A DNA stretch of 55,450 nucleotides from Bryobacterales bacterium (GTDB lineage Bacteria > Acidobacteriota > Terriglobia > Bryobacterales > Bryobacteraceae). Of this stretch, positions 1 to 9,765 are shown piece after piece. Within the stretch, counting starts at the first letter, position 1. Every line of letters starts with the position of its first letter. The notes under the pieces were generated by a model. That model had not been told where the DNA came from. It saw only the letters and a program-made list of their open reading frames with translations, and searched no databases. The position numbers were made by a program, and so were the translations under genes. The stretch is taken from assembly GCA_003163855.1 (NCBI GenBank), contig PLRJ01000102.1:13719-69168 (forward strand). The letters are read 5' to 3'.

Positions 1-1
1 C

Positions 2-1966
2 GTCCTCTATCCAACTCCGAAAGAGCGCGTGCTGGAACTCGTCTCGCCCACGAAGTTCGTGGCCAAAATGGACGAGCCGCCGCTTCCCGAAGACCCTTAT
101 ACAAGGGAGAAAAGCACGCAGATTCCAGGCTATAACGTCTACACCGCAGACGGCGATGTAACCGCGCCGCTCGTCTATGTGAACCAGGGGATGCCCGCCG
201 ATTACGAAGTCCTGGAACGCAACGGCATTTCCGTCAGCGGCGCCATTGTCATCTCACGTTATGGCGGCGGCTGGCGTGGTCTGAAACCCAAACTCGCCGC
301 CGAACATGGCGCAGTGGGCTGCATCATCTACTCCGATCCCGCCGACGACGGCTACGGTCAAGATGAAATTCTTCCGAAAGGCCCCATGCGTCCGCCAGAA
401 GGCATCCAGCGCGGCAGCGTCTCCGACACGACGCTCTATGCGGGCGATCCTCTCACGCCGGGCATCGGTTCCGTTCCCGGCGCTAAGCGTCTTAAGATCT
501 CAGAAGCCGGAACCATCATGAAGATCCCGGTGCTGCCCATCGGTTATGGTGACGCCAAACCCTTTCTTGCTGCTCTGGCCGGTCCCGCTGTCCCCGCTGA
601 ATGGCGCGGCGGGCTGCCCATCACCTATCACTTCGGACCCGGACCCGCCAAGGTCCATCTGAAGATTGTCTCCGATTGGGGCCAGAAGCCTGTCCTTGAC
701 GTCATCGCAACCATGAAAGGTTCTGAAGAACCCGACGAGTGGATTGTCCGCGGCAACCATTATGACGGCTGGGTCAACGGCGCCGACGATCCCATCTCCG
801 GTCAGTCCGCTCTGCTGGAAGAAGCCCGCGCTCTCGGAGAACTTTACAAACAAGGCTGGCGTCCGAAACGCACTCTCATTTACACCGCCTGGGACGGCGA
901 AGAACCCGGCCTTATCGGTTCCACGGAATGGGCCGAAACTCACCGCGACGACCTTTTGAAACACGCTGCCATCTACATCAACTCCGACGAGAATGGCCGC
1001 GGCTTCTTCGGCGCCGGTGGTTCGCACGAACTGGAACAACTGGTCAACGACGTTGCCAAGGAAATCACAGATCCAGAAACGAAAGTCTCCGTCTGGAAGC
1101 GTCAACAGGCTGCCATGCTGGTGCGCGGCGGAAGACGCGGCGGTGGCGCTCTGCACGAGGAAGCGGCTACGCAGGAAAATCTGCCCATCGAAGCCATCGG
1201 CAGCGGCTCCGACTTTGCCGCGTTTCTCGATCACTTCGGCATCTCCTCCGTCAATCTCGGCTATGGCGGCGAAGACCGCGGCGGCACTTATCACTCCGCT
1301 TACGACACGCCCTGGTTTACCGATCACTTCGGCGATAAGGAGGAAGTCTACGGCCCGATTATGGCCCAGACCGCCGGCATTTTCGTGATGCGTTTCGCTG
1401 ACGCGGACGTCCTCCCTTATGACTTCACCGCCATGGCCCGCACCCTCAAGCAATACGATCGTGAACTGAAAGACCTGGTGAAAACCCTTCAGAAGACCGC
1501 CGAGACGCGCAATCGCAATCTCCAGATGGGCCTCTACGCACTCACTGACGACCCGCACAAAAAGCTGCAGCCTCCGCCTTCCCTTGTGCCTCCACCCGAC
1601 ATGGATTTTTCCGGCCTCGATCAGGCCATCGCCGCACTAGACAAAGCGTCTCTCGATTTCAATCACGCTCGCGCCGCCATGGAGATGCTGTCTCCTGAAA
1701 AGCGCAAGTCATTGAACGAACAGCTCACCACCGTCGACCGCAAACTTCTGGGCGACGGCCTCCCGCGCCGCCCATGGGTCAAAAACCTGATTTACGCTCC
1801 CGGCGTCTACGCGGGCTATGGAGTGAAAACCATCCCCGGCGTTCGCGAAGCTCTGGAAGAAGGCCGCTTCCCCGAAGCCAGTGAGCAACTCGTGATTGTC
1901 AACAAAGCAATCAACAACGAAGCCGCCTACCTTGCACAGATCGTGAGTGAGTTCAGCGCCAAGTGA
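2..1966 (+). CDS. M28 exopeptidase, glutamate carboxypeptidase II-like (5'-truncated)
   Basis: The reading frame is open from base 2, so the true start lies upstream; the first internal candidate is GTG at 29. The protein follows the order of prostate-specific membrane antigen/GCPII: a protease-associated insert (about residues 45-170 counted from the GTG), the M28 di-zinc domain (about 220-440) and a transferrin-receptor-like dimerisation domain at the C-terminus (about 530-640). All expected zinc ligands are visible: His in NHYDGW (244), Asp in ADDP (254), the Glu pair in DGEEPG (291-292, the first being the general base), Asp in INSDEN (320) and His in TYHSAYD. The enzyme should release C-terminal acidic or other residues from peptides, probably outside the cytoplasm. 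Its stop overlaps the GTG start of the next peptidase, so the two are probably translated together. Substrate preference cannot be read from the sequence. Confidence 0.93.
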   Translation, partial: VLYPTPKERVLELVSPTKFVAKMDEPPLPEDPYTREKSTQIPGYNVYTADGDVTAPLVYVNQGMPADYEVLERNGISVSGAIVISRYGGGWRGLKPKLAAEHGAVGCIIYSDPADDGYGQDEILPKGPMRPPEGIQRGSVSDTTLYAGDPLTPGIGSVPGAKRLKISEAGTIMKIPVLPIGYGDAKPFLAALAGPAVPAEWRGGLPITYHFGPGPAKVHLKIVSDWGQKPVLDVIATMKGSEEPDEWIVRGNHYDGWVNGADDPISGQSALLEEARALGELYKQGWRPKRTLIYTAWDGEEPGLIGSTEWAETHRDDLLKHAAIYINSDENGRGFFGAGGSHELEQLVNDVAKEITDPETKVSVWKRQQAAMLVRGGRRGGGALHEEAATQENLPIEAIGSGSDFAAFLDHFGISSVNLGYGGEDRGGTYHSAYDTPWFTDHFGDKEEVYGPIMAQTAGIFVMRFADADVLPYDFTAMARTLKQYDRELKDLVKTLQKTAETRNRNLQMGLYALTDDPHKKLQPPPSLVPPPDMDFSGLDQAIAALDKASLDFNHARAAMEMLSPEKRKSLNEQLTTVDRKLLGDGLPRRPWVKNLIYAPGVYAGYGVKTIPGVREALEEGRFPEASEQLVIVNKAINNEAAYLAQIVSEFSAK

Positions 1967-4059
1967 AGAAGTTACTGCTCTTGTTGCTGCTGGCTGGGCC
2001 TGTCTGGTCCCAGCAGCGTCTGGATATTGACCGTCTGTATACCCTTCCCTGGATCATCGGCACCGCTCCAAAGGACTTCGTCTGGTCAGCCGACAGCCAG
2101 CGTCTGGCCTTCCTCTGGAACGACGAAGGAACCAACTTCATGGATGTCTGGATGACCGACCGTTACAGCGGCAAACCAGTGCGGCTCACTCACGTGCCCA
2201 GGTCTGAGAACGAGTTAGACACGGGTGTCGCGCATTTAGCGTGGACTCCAGATCAGAAAGCAGTGCTCTTTATTTTTCAAGACCGCCTCTATTCGGTAGA
2301 GCCCGGTGGAAGTCCGAAAATATTTGTTGATTGGTACCCCGTCAAGGCCGTGAAGACAGCACCAAAGGGCAATATGGTTGCATTCCTGAATGGTTCGCGT
2401 CTCTCTGTGGTAGAGGCCGGCTCAGCTTCCCATCCGAAATATCTGACAAACAGCAGAGGGTTCATTGAAGATTTCTACTGGTCTAGTGATGGGAAAACAC
2501 TCGCCTTCATTGAGTCAGATAGCAGCAATGTACCCGAGCAGGCAACCATCGATTTCCTCGCGGAGAGAACAACGGAGCGAATGTTCAAGCGCCCCTTCCC
2601 GGGCGAAACCTCCGAAAAGCGCCGCCTGTTCTTCATCTCTGCACAAGGCGACCCAAATATTCGTGAGGCCGACCTTGGCGGCGATCCCATGGACCTCATC
2701 TTCGGAGTCTCCCGGTCGCCGGACAGCAAGACCGTCTTAGTTGACCGCAGCGACCTCTACATCAAAGACCGCCGCCTCCTTCTGATTGATCCATCAACCG
2801 GCCACAGTTCCGTCCTCCTCCGCGAGAAAGATCCAAACAACGTCACCGCCGAATGGTGGTCCACCTGGGCGCCAGACGGCAAAGGCGTCTACTTCACCTC
2901 CGACCGCGACAACTTCTATCACATCTATTACGAACCTCTCACCGGAGGCGAACCCAAAGACGTGACCAAGGGCGATTTCGCCGTCTTCTCGACTCAGCTA
3001 ACGCCTCACTCCCTGTTCTTCGCTTCCAATCAGGGCCACTCCGAAGAGCGCCAGCTCTACAAACTCAATCTCGACAACAATCAGTCCACTCGCATCACCC
3101 AGCTGCCCGGCACGCACACCCCAACTGTGTCGCCCGATGGAACCATTGCCGCCGACTACTTCTCGAATGACCTGACTCCGCCAGACCTCTATCTCCAGAA
3201 ACTCGACAACGCTCAGCCAGAGCAGCAGGTAACCCACTCCCCGCTGCCCGAGTTCAGTAACTATCACTGGGTCTCCGCAACTTACGTCACCTTCCCCAGC
3301 ACCGCCGACGGCGTCACTCTTCACGCGCGCCTCACTCTGCCACCCAACTTCGATAAAACAAAAAAGTACCCGGCCATACTGGGCTCTGTTTATAGCAACA
3401 CGGTCCACAACCAGTGGGGAGGCCGCGTCGCTCATCCCACCTGGGGCCTCGATCAATACCTTGCGCAGCAAGGCTACATCCTGCTCAACGTCGACATTCG
3501 CGGAAGCACCGGCTATGGCAAAGCCTTCCGCCAGCGTCTGGCCCTCAGTTACGGCAGCATCGACGTCGAAGACCTCTATAGCGGGGTAAAATTTCTCGAA
3601 AGTCAGGGCTACGTCGACATGCAGCGGGTCGGCATCTGGGGCAGCAGCTATGGCGGCCTGCTCACCACCATGTCGCTGTTCACAAAACCTGGCGTCTACA
3701 AAGCCGGAGTGGCGGGAGCACCGGCGACCAGCCTCTTCCACGCGCTTACCGGCGAAATGCGCACCATGATGGCGCCACAAGATCACAAGGCTGAATACGA
3801 AAAAGCTTCCGCATTCCTCAAATCAGATGGATTGCAGGACCACCTCATGATCATCCACGGCATGCGCGACGAAATTGTTCTATTCAAAGACTCCGTGGTG
3901 CTGGAACAGCGCCTCATCATGAAGGGCAAAGACGTGCAACTCGTCGTTCTGCCTGCGGCGCCCCATAGCTGGGATACCGGACCCATGGTGCAAACCCGCT
4001 ACGCCTATCACCAACTTATCGACTTCTTCAAACGTTACTTAGGGGAGGGCCCATCCTAA
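1963..4059 (+). CDS. S9 family (DPP IV-like) exported serine exopeptidase
   Basis: A 698-residue protein begins with a signal peptide (MKKLLLLLLLAGPVWSQ), continues as a beta-propeller of about 400 residues and ends in an alpha/beta-hydrolase domain. The catalytic triad is Ser562 in GSSYGG, Asp636 in GMRDE and His668 in APHSW. The oxyanion/hinge segment YLAQQGYILLNVDIRGS is typical of S9B/S9C peptidases. The start is GTG, overlapping the TGA of the upstream M28 gene (GTGA). The pair would combine an amino-terminal dipeptidase or oligopeptidase with a carboxypeptidase in the periplasm, consistent with scavenging peptides. The motif has GSS instead of the common GWS before the nucleophile; that is a minor variation within the family. 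Confidence 0.92.
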   Translation: MKKLLLLLLLAGPVWSQQRLDIDRLYTLPWIIGTAPKDFVWSADSQRLAFLWNDEGTNFMDVWMTDRYSGKPVRLTHVPRSENELDTGVAHLAWTPDQKAVLFIFQDRLYSVEPGGSPKIFVDWYPVKAVKTAPKGNMVAFLNGSRLSVVEAGSASHPKYLTNSRGFIEDFYWSSDGKTLAFIESDSSNVPEQATIDFLAERTTERMFKRPFPGETSEKRRLFFISAQGDPNIREADLGGDPMDLIFGVSRSPDSKTVLVDRSDLYIKDRRLLLIDPSTGHSSVLLREKDPNNVTAEWWSTWAPDGKGVYFTSDRDNFYHIYYEPLTGGEPKDVTKGDFAVFSTQLTPHSLFFASNQGHSEERQLYKLNLDNNQSTRITQLPGTHTPTVSPDGTIAADYFSNDLTPPDLYLQKLDNAQPEQQVTHSPLPEFSNYHWVSATYVTFPSTADGVTLHARLTLPPNFDKTKKYPAILGSVYSNTVHNQWGGRVAHPTWGLDQYLAQQGYILLNVDIRGSTGYGKAFRQRLALSYGSIDVEDLYSGVKFLESQGYVDMQRVGIWGSSYGGLLTTMSLFTKPGVYKAGVAGAPATSLFHALTGEMRTMMAPQDHKAEYEKASAFLKSDGLQDHLMIIHGMRDEIVLFKDSVVLEQRLIMKGKDVQLVVLPAAPHSWDTGPMVQTRYAYHQLIDFFKRYLGEGPS

Positions 4060-4062
4060 CCT

Positions 4063-4272
4063 TTGAAGCCGCCTCTGCCAACCATCGCAATTAGTATTGG
4101 GCTCTTCCTGACCACCCTGCTGGTCTACGCGCCGGTTTATGGTTTCGGCTTCGTCAATCTCGACGATCCGGACTACGTCACCAACAATCCGCACGTGCGC
4201 CAGGGACTGACCAAGGAAGGCATAGCTTGGGCCGCTACCACCATAGCGCAAGGAACCAAAAGAAGGCACTAA
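4063..4272 (+). pseudogene. 5' fragment of a TMTC-like membrane/TPR protein
   Basis: This 69-codon frame (TTG start, 3 bases after the S9 stop) encodes one transmembrane helix and the segment FVNLDDPDYVTNNPHVRQ, the hallmark N-terminus of bacterial TMTC-like proteins (multi-spanning glycosyltransferase-like domain plus TPRs). In intact relatives the text continues WAFTT...NWHPLTWLSHMLD and then HPLHVESVAWVAERKD. Here it reads WAATTIAQGTKRRH and stops. The rest of the family sequence resumes at 4277 in another reading frame, so this is the front half of a gene damaged by an internal deletion plus frameshift. A sequencing or assembly error is possible but would have to remove roughly a hundred codons. 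Confidence 0.75.
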
Positions 4273-4276
4273 GCAC

Positions 4277-5722
4277 GTGCAGCAAAACATTCGTAAAATG
4301 ATGTCCGCCCGCGTCCGCCGACAGTATTGGCTTACTCTGCTGGCCTTCTGCCTGGGACTTATGTCGAAGCCAATGGTGGTTACGCTTCCGTTTGTGCTTT
4401 TCCTGCTCGATAAGTGGCCGCTGCGCCAGTCGCTCCGCTCAGCCATGCGGTGGAAGATCCCGATGCTGGCACTGGCTGTGGCAGGCGCCGCTGCGGCCTA
4501 CCTCGTCCAAAGCGGCAGCGGCGCGGTGCGCGAGGTCGCACAATTCCCGCTTGGCTTACGGCTGGAGAACACCGTCGTATCGTACGCAACCTACATTCTT
4601 AAGATGTTTTGGCCAGTGAGGCTGGCGGTGTTCTATCCTTATCCAAACCATTTGCCAGCATGGCAAGTTGCGCTGTCAACACTGCTGCTCCTGAGCGTCT
4701 CCATCGTTGTGCTGCGGCAATGGCGTTCGCGCACTTACCTTGCAGTGGGATGGTTGTGGTATCTAGGGACGCTTGTGCCGGTCATCGGTCTTATTCAAGT
4801 GGGTGCGCAAGCCCATGCCGACCGCTACACCTATCTCCCGATGGTGGGCCTGAGCATCATGGTGGCATGGGGTCTCCGCGAAATTCTGAAGCGCAAGCTT
4901 GTCATTTTTGTCGCCATCGCCGTGGGCTTGGCATGTGCCGTGCTGTGCGAGGCACAGATCCAATATTGGCGGAACAGCGAAACGCTCTTTACTCATGCGC
5001 TCCATGTCACCAGCGGCAACTACCTTGCCCACCATAATCTCGGCGTAGCCTTGGCGGAAGAGGGCCGTTTCCCCGAGGCAATCAAGCAATATCAAGCTGC
5101 GCTGCAAATCGAACCCAATGCCGCCAACGTGCAAACCGACTACGGCAATGCCTTGGCAAATTCGGGGCACATACCGGTGGCCATTACGCATTATCAGGCC
5201 GCGCTGCAAGCTCTTCCCGATTCGCCCGTCATCCACAACGATCTGGCCAACGCTTTTGCTGCCACTCCCGACAGGACGCCGGAGGCAATCGCCGAATATC
5301 AAATTGCGCTGCGCCTGAAGCCGGATTATGAAGAGGCGCGAAATAATCTGGCGGAGGTGGAGTCTCATGCTGCCGAAATGCAATACAACAGGGGTGTCGA
5401 CCTGGCCGCGAACAGCGAGCCGGCGGCGGCAATTCCATACTTCGAGGAAGCCTTGCGGTTAAAGCCTGATTATGTGGACGCGCATAATAATCTCGGCGTG
5501 GTGCTTGCTAGTAACGGACGGGTGCCGGAGGCAATCTCGCATTTTGAAACCGCCTTGAGAATTGATCCCAATTCCTTTGACGCCCATGTTAATCTCGCAA
5601 TCGCCTTGTCACGGCTGCCAGGCCGAATGCCGGACGCCATCCAGCATTTCAAAGCGGCATTGCGTATTAAGCCCGATCCCGAAATCCAGCAGATGTTAGA
5701 TGGCCTGCAAAAACCCAAATAG
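4277..5722 (+). pseudogene. 3' fragment of the TMTC-like membrane/TPR protein
   Basis: The frame (GTG at 4277) resumes the family sequence at LTLLAFCLGLMSKPMVVTLP and runs to a normal end. It carries about five hydrophobic helices (residues 15-210) and then six tetratricopeptide repeats, for example NLGVALAEEGRFPEAIKQY, NDLANAFAATPDRTPEAI and NNLGVVLASNGRVPEAIS (residues about 250-478). The first membrane segments and the conserved WHPLTW and HPLHVESVAW loops expected in this family are missing. It could still be translated as a shortened membrane-anchored TPR protein because the codon use remains gene-like and no further stops occur. I therefore call the pair a recent pseudogene, with a shortened functional protein as the alternative. 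Confidence 0.65.
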
Positions 5723-5754
5723 CCACCGATGCGACGGAACGCCGCGCCGGTGGC
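5722..5754. terminator. Possible convergent terminator hairpin
   Basis: GCCACCG (5722-5728) is complementary to CGGTGGC (5748-5754), with more GC pairing possible inside. It sits between the convergent TPR gene (+) and the TonB-dependent receptor (-). No strong T-run follows on either strand, so intrinsic termination is only plausible. Confidence 0.4.
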
Positions 5755-5770
5755 CATCTGTTGTCCAGTT

Positions 5771-8700
5771 TTAGAACGTAAACTTCACCGCCAGTTGAAC
5801 ACTCCGCGGGGCGCCCGTACCCGCGTTGACTGATCCAGACCCGCTGCTGAGTGTACTGGTTATAGCTCCGAAGTTGGCGTTGTTCGCGGTGCAGCAACTG
5901 GCGTTCGGATTAGCAAACTGCGGGGTGTTGGTCGTATTCACAGTTTCCAGCCGAAGTTGCATCGTCAGCCGTTCACCGAATTGTGTGCTCTTGGCCAGCG
6001 CAGCATTCAGATTAAAAAATCCGGGACCGGTCATGGAATTCCGTCCCACGTTGCCGGTCTGCTGGGCGGCGCCGGCAACCTGATCTACAGCTCCCGTGGG
6101 GCACGCCGTTGTAGGCGTCGCCGACTGGCAGGGCGGCGGGGCAAACGCAGCGGTGTTGAACCACGGACTCCCGCCATTCGATGTGGTGTTGATTCCGTAC
6201 AGAATGTTAACGTTCGGAAGTACTTGTTCCGGCGTATTGGTGCCGCCTTGGTTCAGGTTCAAATAGGTTGAGCTATAGGTCACCGTGAACGGCAGCCCAG
6301 TCATAACCGTCAGAATGCCCTCAATCTGCCATCCGCCGGCAATCTTGTCGACCACTGGCGAAGCGGAGCCCAGGAACCGTTTCCCTTTGCCGAAGGGCAG
6401 TTGGTAAACGTAGCTTTGCACATATTCGATCGTACGATTGAAATCGTTCCGCGCCCAGTTACGGTGATATTGACCGTTCAGATAGAATCCGTAGAATCCA
6501 TCGTCGTCCCCGCCATTGTAATAAGCCATCCCCTTCTGCCAGCTAAATGCGGAAGTGATGCTTAGCCCAGACGAGAAACGCTTGTCAATCTTCAATTGCA
6601 AGCCGTTGTACATCGACGAAACTGGCACGAAATATTGAGATACAGATCCTGTGTGCGGGTAATAAGGAAGGTACGCAGCGTCGCCTGTAGATGTAGGCGC
6701 AATGACGGGACTTGCATTGATATTTTGCGACGAGCCCATGTCCACTCCGTGATTGCCGACGTAGGCAACATCCAGCGTGAGGTTGTAGGGCAGCGCCTGC
6801 TGGACCGAGAAGTTCCACGCAAGAATGTGCGGGTTCTTATAGTTGCTGGGAAAGAAAAACTCCGACGAACCGTTCTGGCCGAGCGCGGCCACGCTATAAA
6901 TTCCGTTCGACGGGATTGGTTGCGGCGCAGGCGTCGGAAGACCCGTCTCGAAATTCAGAGCAGACCCTTGGTAGAACGCCGAGGAATAGGCGCTGGTGCC
7001 TTGAACCGCTCCGATGTTGCCTTTCGTCGGGTAGTTGTTCGTAATGTAGGTGTTGTCTTCGAACGGAGTGTAGCTAACGCCGAAACCCGCACGGACGACC
7101 GTCTTACCCGTCAACCGATAGGCTAGTCCCACACGCGGCGCAAGGTAATTCAGGTGGTTGACTAAACCCCCATTGTTGGGGTTGCCTCCCACACCCCCCA
7201 CTACGAGCGAATTGCTCGACGGAATGTAGTTGGAAAATTGCCCCGGAAAAGCTGGCACTCCCGGTGGATAAAGTTCCCAGCGTAGTCCCATCGACACAGT
7301 AAGTTTCTTGCCAACCTGCCACCTGTCGCCAATATAGGGAAAAAAGTACCAGGCCCGGTAAGTCGGAAACGTGCCGCTGAAGTCGCGCCCGGTGCCGGAC
7401 GCCTGCGGGCTGTCTAGCAGGAAACTAGCCAGGTCGTTGGCCCACGAGGTTGTAGTGTTCGGGGTGCTCGCCGAGCTGACACTGCCATTAGCCAGCTGGC
7501 AACTGCCCGCACAACTCGTTTGGGACGTGCCGAATGTGTAAACACCACGCGCACTGTAGGTCTGCGTCTGAAGCAAATCGTCGCGAATGCGGCGCATATC
7601 GAACCCGATGGTAAGAGTGTGGTTGCCCAGGGTCTTGGTTATGTTGTCTACGAGGTCGATGTTTGCCTCCGCACGTTCCCAGGGCAAACTTGCAGAATAT
7701 CCCACCAGCGGGCTGGTAAATGCGCCAATACTGATACCCACCAGGCCGCTGTTGAACGGGCTGACGTTGATGCCGGGAATTCCCAGATTCGCGGAATCGT
7801 TCGATCCATAATCCGTTTGTGTCGCCGTGTTGTGATAATGCGCTACGCCCACCCGGAATTCGTTCAGCAGGGTGGGAGAAAAAAGGTGGGTCCAGTTGAT
7901 GCCGGTACTGTAAGTCTTCTGAACTCCCGTACCCTCGAACGCTCCATTTGCATCGCCGCCCGCACTGCCGAAAATGGGTGCCTGGTAAACCACCGGACGC
8001 TGGAAGCTGAAGCGGCCGCTGACGCGATCCTTGTCGCTAATCGTATAGTCCACTTTGCCGTCGGTGAAATCGGTATCCTTGGTGAACGGCAGGCTGGCGA
8101 AGTAGTTGTTGGACGGCGCCAGCGTGCTGAACGGTTGATTCGGATTAGGCACCAGGGCCAGAATCTTCAGAGCGATCGGGTTCAGGCGCGATGTGGGAAT
8201 CACGTTGTTGGGGAACGGCGTCCTGCCCACGCCGGTGGTTGCATTCCCTGTTGCCGGATCGTAGACCAGGGCAGTGCTCTCACTCAAGTTGCCCGTACGC
8301 GACAGGGCCGACGGTATGGTCTCCGTGGTGGAGATAGCTTCGTGATCTTCGGCGCGCAGATAATCGGCGAAGAAGAACAACTTGTTCTTGATGATCGGGC
8401 CACCGATGGTGCCGCCAAAGTAGTTGTAGTGGACAGCGCCCACAGTCGGTTGGAAGAAGTTGCGAGCGTCGAAATCGTTATTCTGTAGGAACTCGTAGCC
8501 CGAGCCGTGGAATTGGTTGGTTCCTGACTTTAGAATCACGTTCGTCACTGCGCCCGCTCCGCGTCCCAGGTCCACTGACTGGTTGCTGGTGGAGATGTCA
8601 ACAGTTTGAATGGATTCGAGCGGAGGAATCAGGATTTGCAATAGGCCGCTGCGCTCGTTGTCGTCGATGCCCTCGATCTGGTAATTGTTCGCCACGCGCG

Positions 8701-9268
8701 GGGCGCCATTCACTTCGGTCTGCAACGAGTCCGAAGCGTTGAAGAATTGCGAGTGCTCCTCCGTCGGCGGCGACGTGCCGGGTACCAGGGCTAACAGACC
8801 CTGATAGTTGCGATTGCTGGTCAGAACCGGCAGTTCCGATACCGCCATCGAGTTAATGCTGCGGCCGGTATCGGCCCGGTCTGTCTGCAGCGATGGCGGT
8901 TCCGTGGTCACAACCACGGACTCAGTCAGTTGACCTGGCTGCAGAACAAAGTCGGCGCGGACATTGCTATTGACCTCGACACGGTTGTTTTGCTTCGTTT
9001 CTTTCTTGAAACCGGTGACTTCCACCACAACGGAATAGTTGCCCTCGGGAAGGTCGGGGAACGTGTAATTACCGCTGGCATTGGTTTGCGTGTTGTGCAC
9101 AATGCCGGTGTTGACTTCTATAAGAGTCACCTTGGCATTCGGGACGACAGCTCCGCTGCTGTCTGTAACTGTGCCCAACACTGTGCCGCTAACGGCTTGG
9201 GAATAGGCAGGGAGGCACGCTGCAGCAAATAGGGCCATCAGCGCACACATCGAACGTAGATGCTTCAT
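5771..9268 (-). CDS. Oar-like TonB-dependent receptor with carboxypeptidase-regulatory N-domain
   Basis: This 1165-residue outer-membrane protein has a signal peptide (residues 1-24, ending AYSQA). A carboxypeptidase regulatory-like beta-sandwich follows (about 26-110, with GTVTDSSGAVVPNAKVTL and NASGNYTFPDLPEGNYSV), then a plug (about 115-260) and a long beta-barrel that ends in an aromatic residue (KFTF). This architecture is strongly expanded in Acidobacteria. In characterised relatives such proteins import or secrete large substrates using TonB energy; the ligand here cannot be told. No SusD-like partner or TonB/ExbBD gene is adjacent, so it appears monocistronic. A good minus-strand -10 box lies about 40 bases upstream of the ATG. 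Confidence 0.93.
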   Translation of the reverse strand: MKHLRSMCALMALFAAACLPAYSQAVSGTVLGTVTDSSGAVVPNAKVTLIEVNTGIVHNTQTNASGNYTFPDLPEGNYSVVVEVTGFKKETKQNNRVEVNSNVRADFVLQPGQLTESVVVTTEPPSLQTDRADTGRSINSMAVSELPVLTSNRNYQGLLALVPGTSPPTEEHSQFFNASDSLQTEVNGAPRVANNYQIEGIDDNERSGLLQILIPPLESIQTVDISTSNQSVDLGRGAGAVTNVILKSGTNQFHGSGYEFLQNNDFDARNFFQPTVGAVHYNYFGGTIGGPIIKNKLFFFADYLRAEDHEAISTTETIPSALSRTGNLSESTALVYDPATGNATTGVGRTPFPNNVIPTSRLNPIALKILALVPNPNQPFSTLAPSNNYFASLPFTKDTDFTDGKVDYTISDKDRVSGRFSFQRPVVYQAPIFGSAGGDANGAFEGTGVQKTYSTGINWTHLFSPTLLNEFRVGVAHYHNTATQTDYGSNDSANLGIPGINVSPFNSGLVGISIGAFTSPLVGYSASLPWERAEANIDLVDNITKTLGNHTLTIGFDMRRIRDDLLQTQTYSARGVYTFGTSQTSCAGSCQLANGSVSSASTPNTTTSWANDLASFLLDSPQASGTGRDFSGTFPTYRAWYFFPYIGDRWQVGKKLTVSMGLRWELYPPGVPAFPGQFSNYIPSSNSLVVGGVGGNPNNGGLVNHLNYLAPRVGLAYRLTGKTVVRAGFGVSYTPFEDNTYITNNYPTKGNIGAVQGTSAYSSAFYQGSALNFETGLPTPAPQPIPSNGIYSVAALGQNGSSEFFFPSNYKNPHILAWNFSVQQALPYNLTLDVAYVGNHGVDMGSSQNINASPVIAPTSTGDAAYLPYYPHTGSVSQYFVPVSSMYNGLQLKIDKRFSSGLSITSAFSWQKGMAYYNGGDDDGFYGFYLNGQYHRNWARNDFNRTIEYVQSYVYQLPFGKGKRFLGSASPVVDKIAGGWQIEGILTVMTGLPFTVTYSSTYLNLNQGGTNTPEQVLPNVNILYGINTTSNGGSPWFNTAAFAPPPCQSATPTTACPTGAVDQVAGAAQQTGNVGRNSMTGPGFFNLNAALAKSTQFGERLTMQLRLETVNTTNTPQFANPNASCCTANNANFGAITSTLSSGSGSVNAGTGAPRSVQLAVKFTF

Positions 9269-9307
9269 GACTAACCTTTCATTTCTGAGACTGAGTGAAT
9301 TGAAGCG

Positions 9308-9313
9308 ATTATA
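9308..9313 (-). promoter_or_regulatory. -10 box (TATAAT) for the TonB-dependent receptor
   Basis: Read on the minus strand this is a perfect TATAAT, 39 bases before the ATG at 9268. The hexamer 17 bases further upstream (TATTCG) is a poor -35, so the promoter may need an activator or use an extended element. The surrounding stretch is the most AT-rich of the locus. Confidence 0.5.
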
Positions 9314-9489
9314 TGCGAAAACATTCTACACGAATAGTAGATTTCAGCAACTCTAAGTAGTGGTACGGTACTGGGCGAGACGCAAGCAACGTCAACTTAT
9401 CTATTTTCAAGCTCTTGTAGTCCTTATTGCTGACCGGCTCCGACCAGATTGTCTTTCGCGTTTGAGTCGGTGTCACCGCCATATGAGCA

Positions 9490-9700
9490 AAGCCACTTTC
9501 CGGCGATTCGCCGCCCGTGTGCTCGGCGAATCGTTTGCACGCCCGCTTCCGACATGCCGAAGTGTTTCACTTTTCCTAGGCATATGGGGATGGATACGGT
9601 GCTGATAGAACAGATCCAGGTAATCGACCCGAAGACCCTTCAGACAACCTTTGGCAGCAGCATGGATGTGCTCGGGACGGCCGTTGGTTCCGGTCCCGCG
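9490..9700 (-). pseudogene. Decayed aldo/keto reductase fragment
   Basis: Minus-strand translation of about 9580-9691 gives GTNGRPEHIHAAAKGCLKG followed by RVDYLDLFYQHRIHP. After a frame change, 9490-9574 gives KVKHFGMSEAGVQTIRRAH. These are consecutive conserved blocks of AKR13-type aldo/keto reductases, including the catalytic His of YQHR. The roughly 17 residues that normally join them (the IEDVAG...ELV helix) are missing, and neither end of the gene is present. The intact gene at 33656-34642 in this window carries the same blocks, so this is a relic of a paralogue. The rest of the 9269-9765 interval shows nothing else recognisable apart from the receptor promoter. Confidence 0.8.
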
Positions 9701-9765
9701 CTTGCCAATACTGGGATCATCTCCTCGCGATTTGCGGGGCCCACTATAAACTTGGCCCTGGGATT

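Noticed and set aside
500-1558. Minus-strand open frame of 352 codons opposite the M28 peptidase
   Set aside because: The plus-strand gene has all metal ligands; the antisense frame is a codon-bias shadow.
2998-3786. Minus-strand open frame of 262 codons inside the S9 peptidase
   Set aside because: It is the antisense shadow of the catalytic domain.
7520-8488. Long plus-strand open frame of 322 codons opposite the TonB receptor
   Set aside because: It is antisense to a well-supported gene, has no family resemblance and arises from the GC-rich wobble positions of the receptor.
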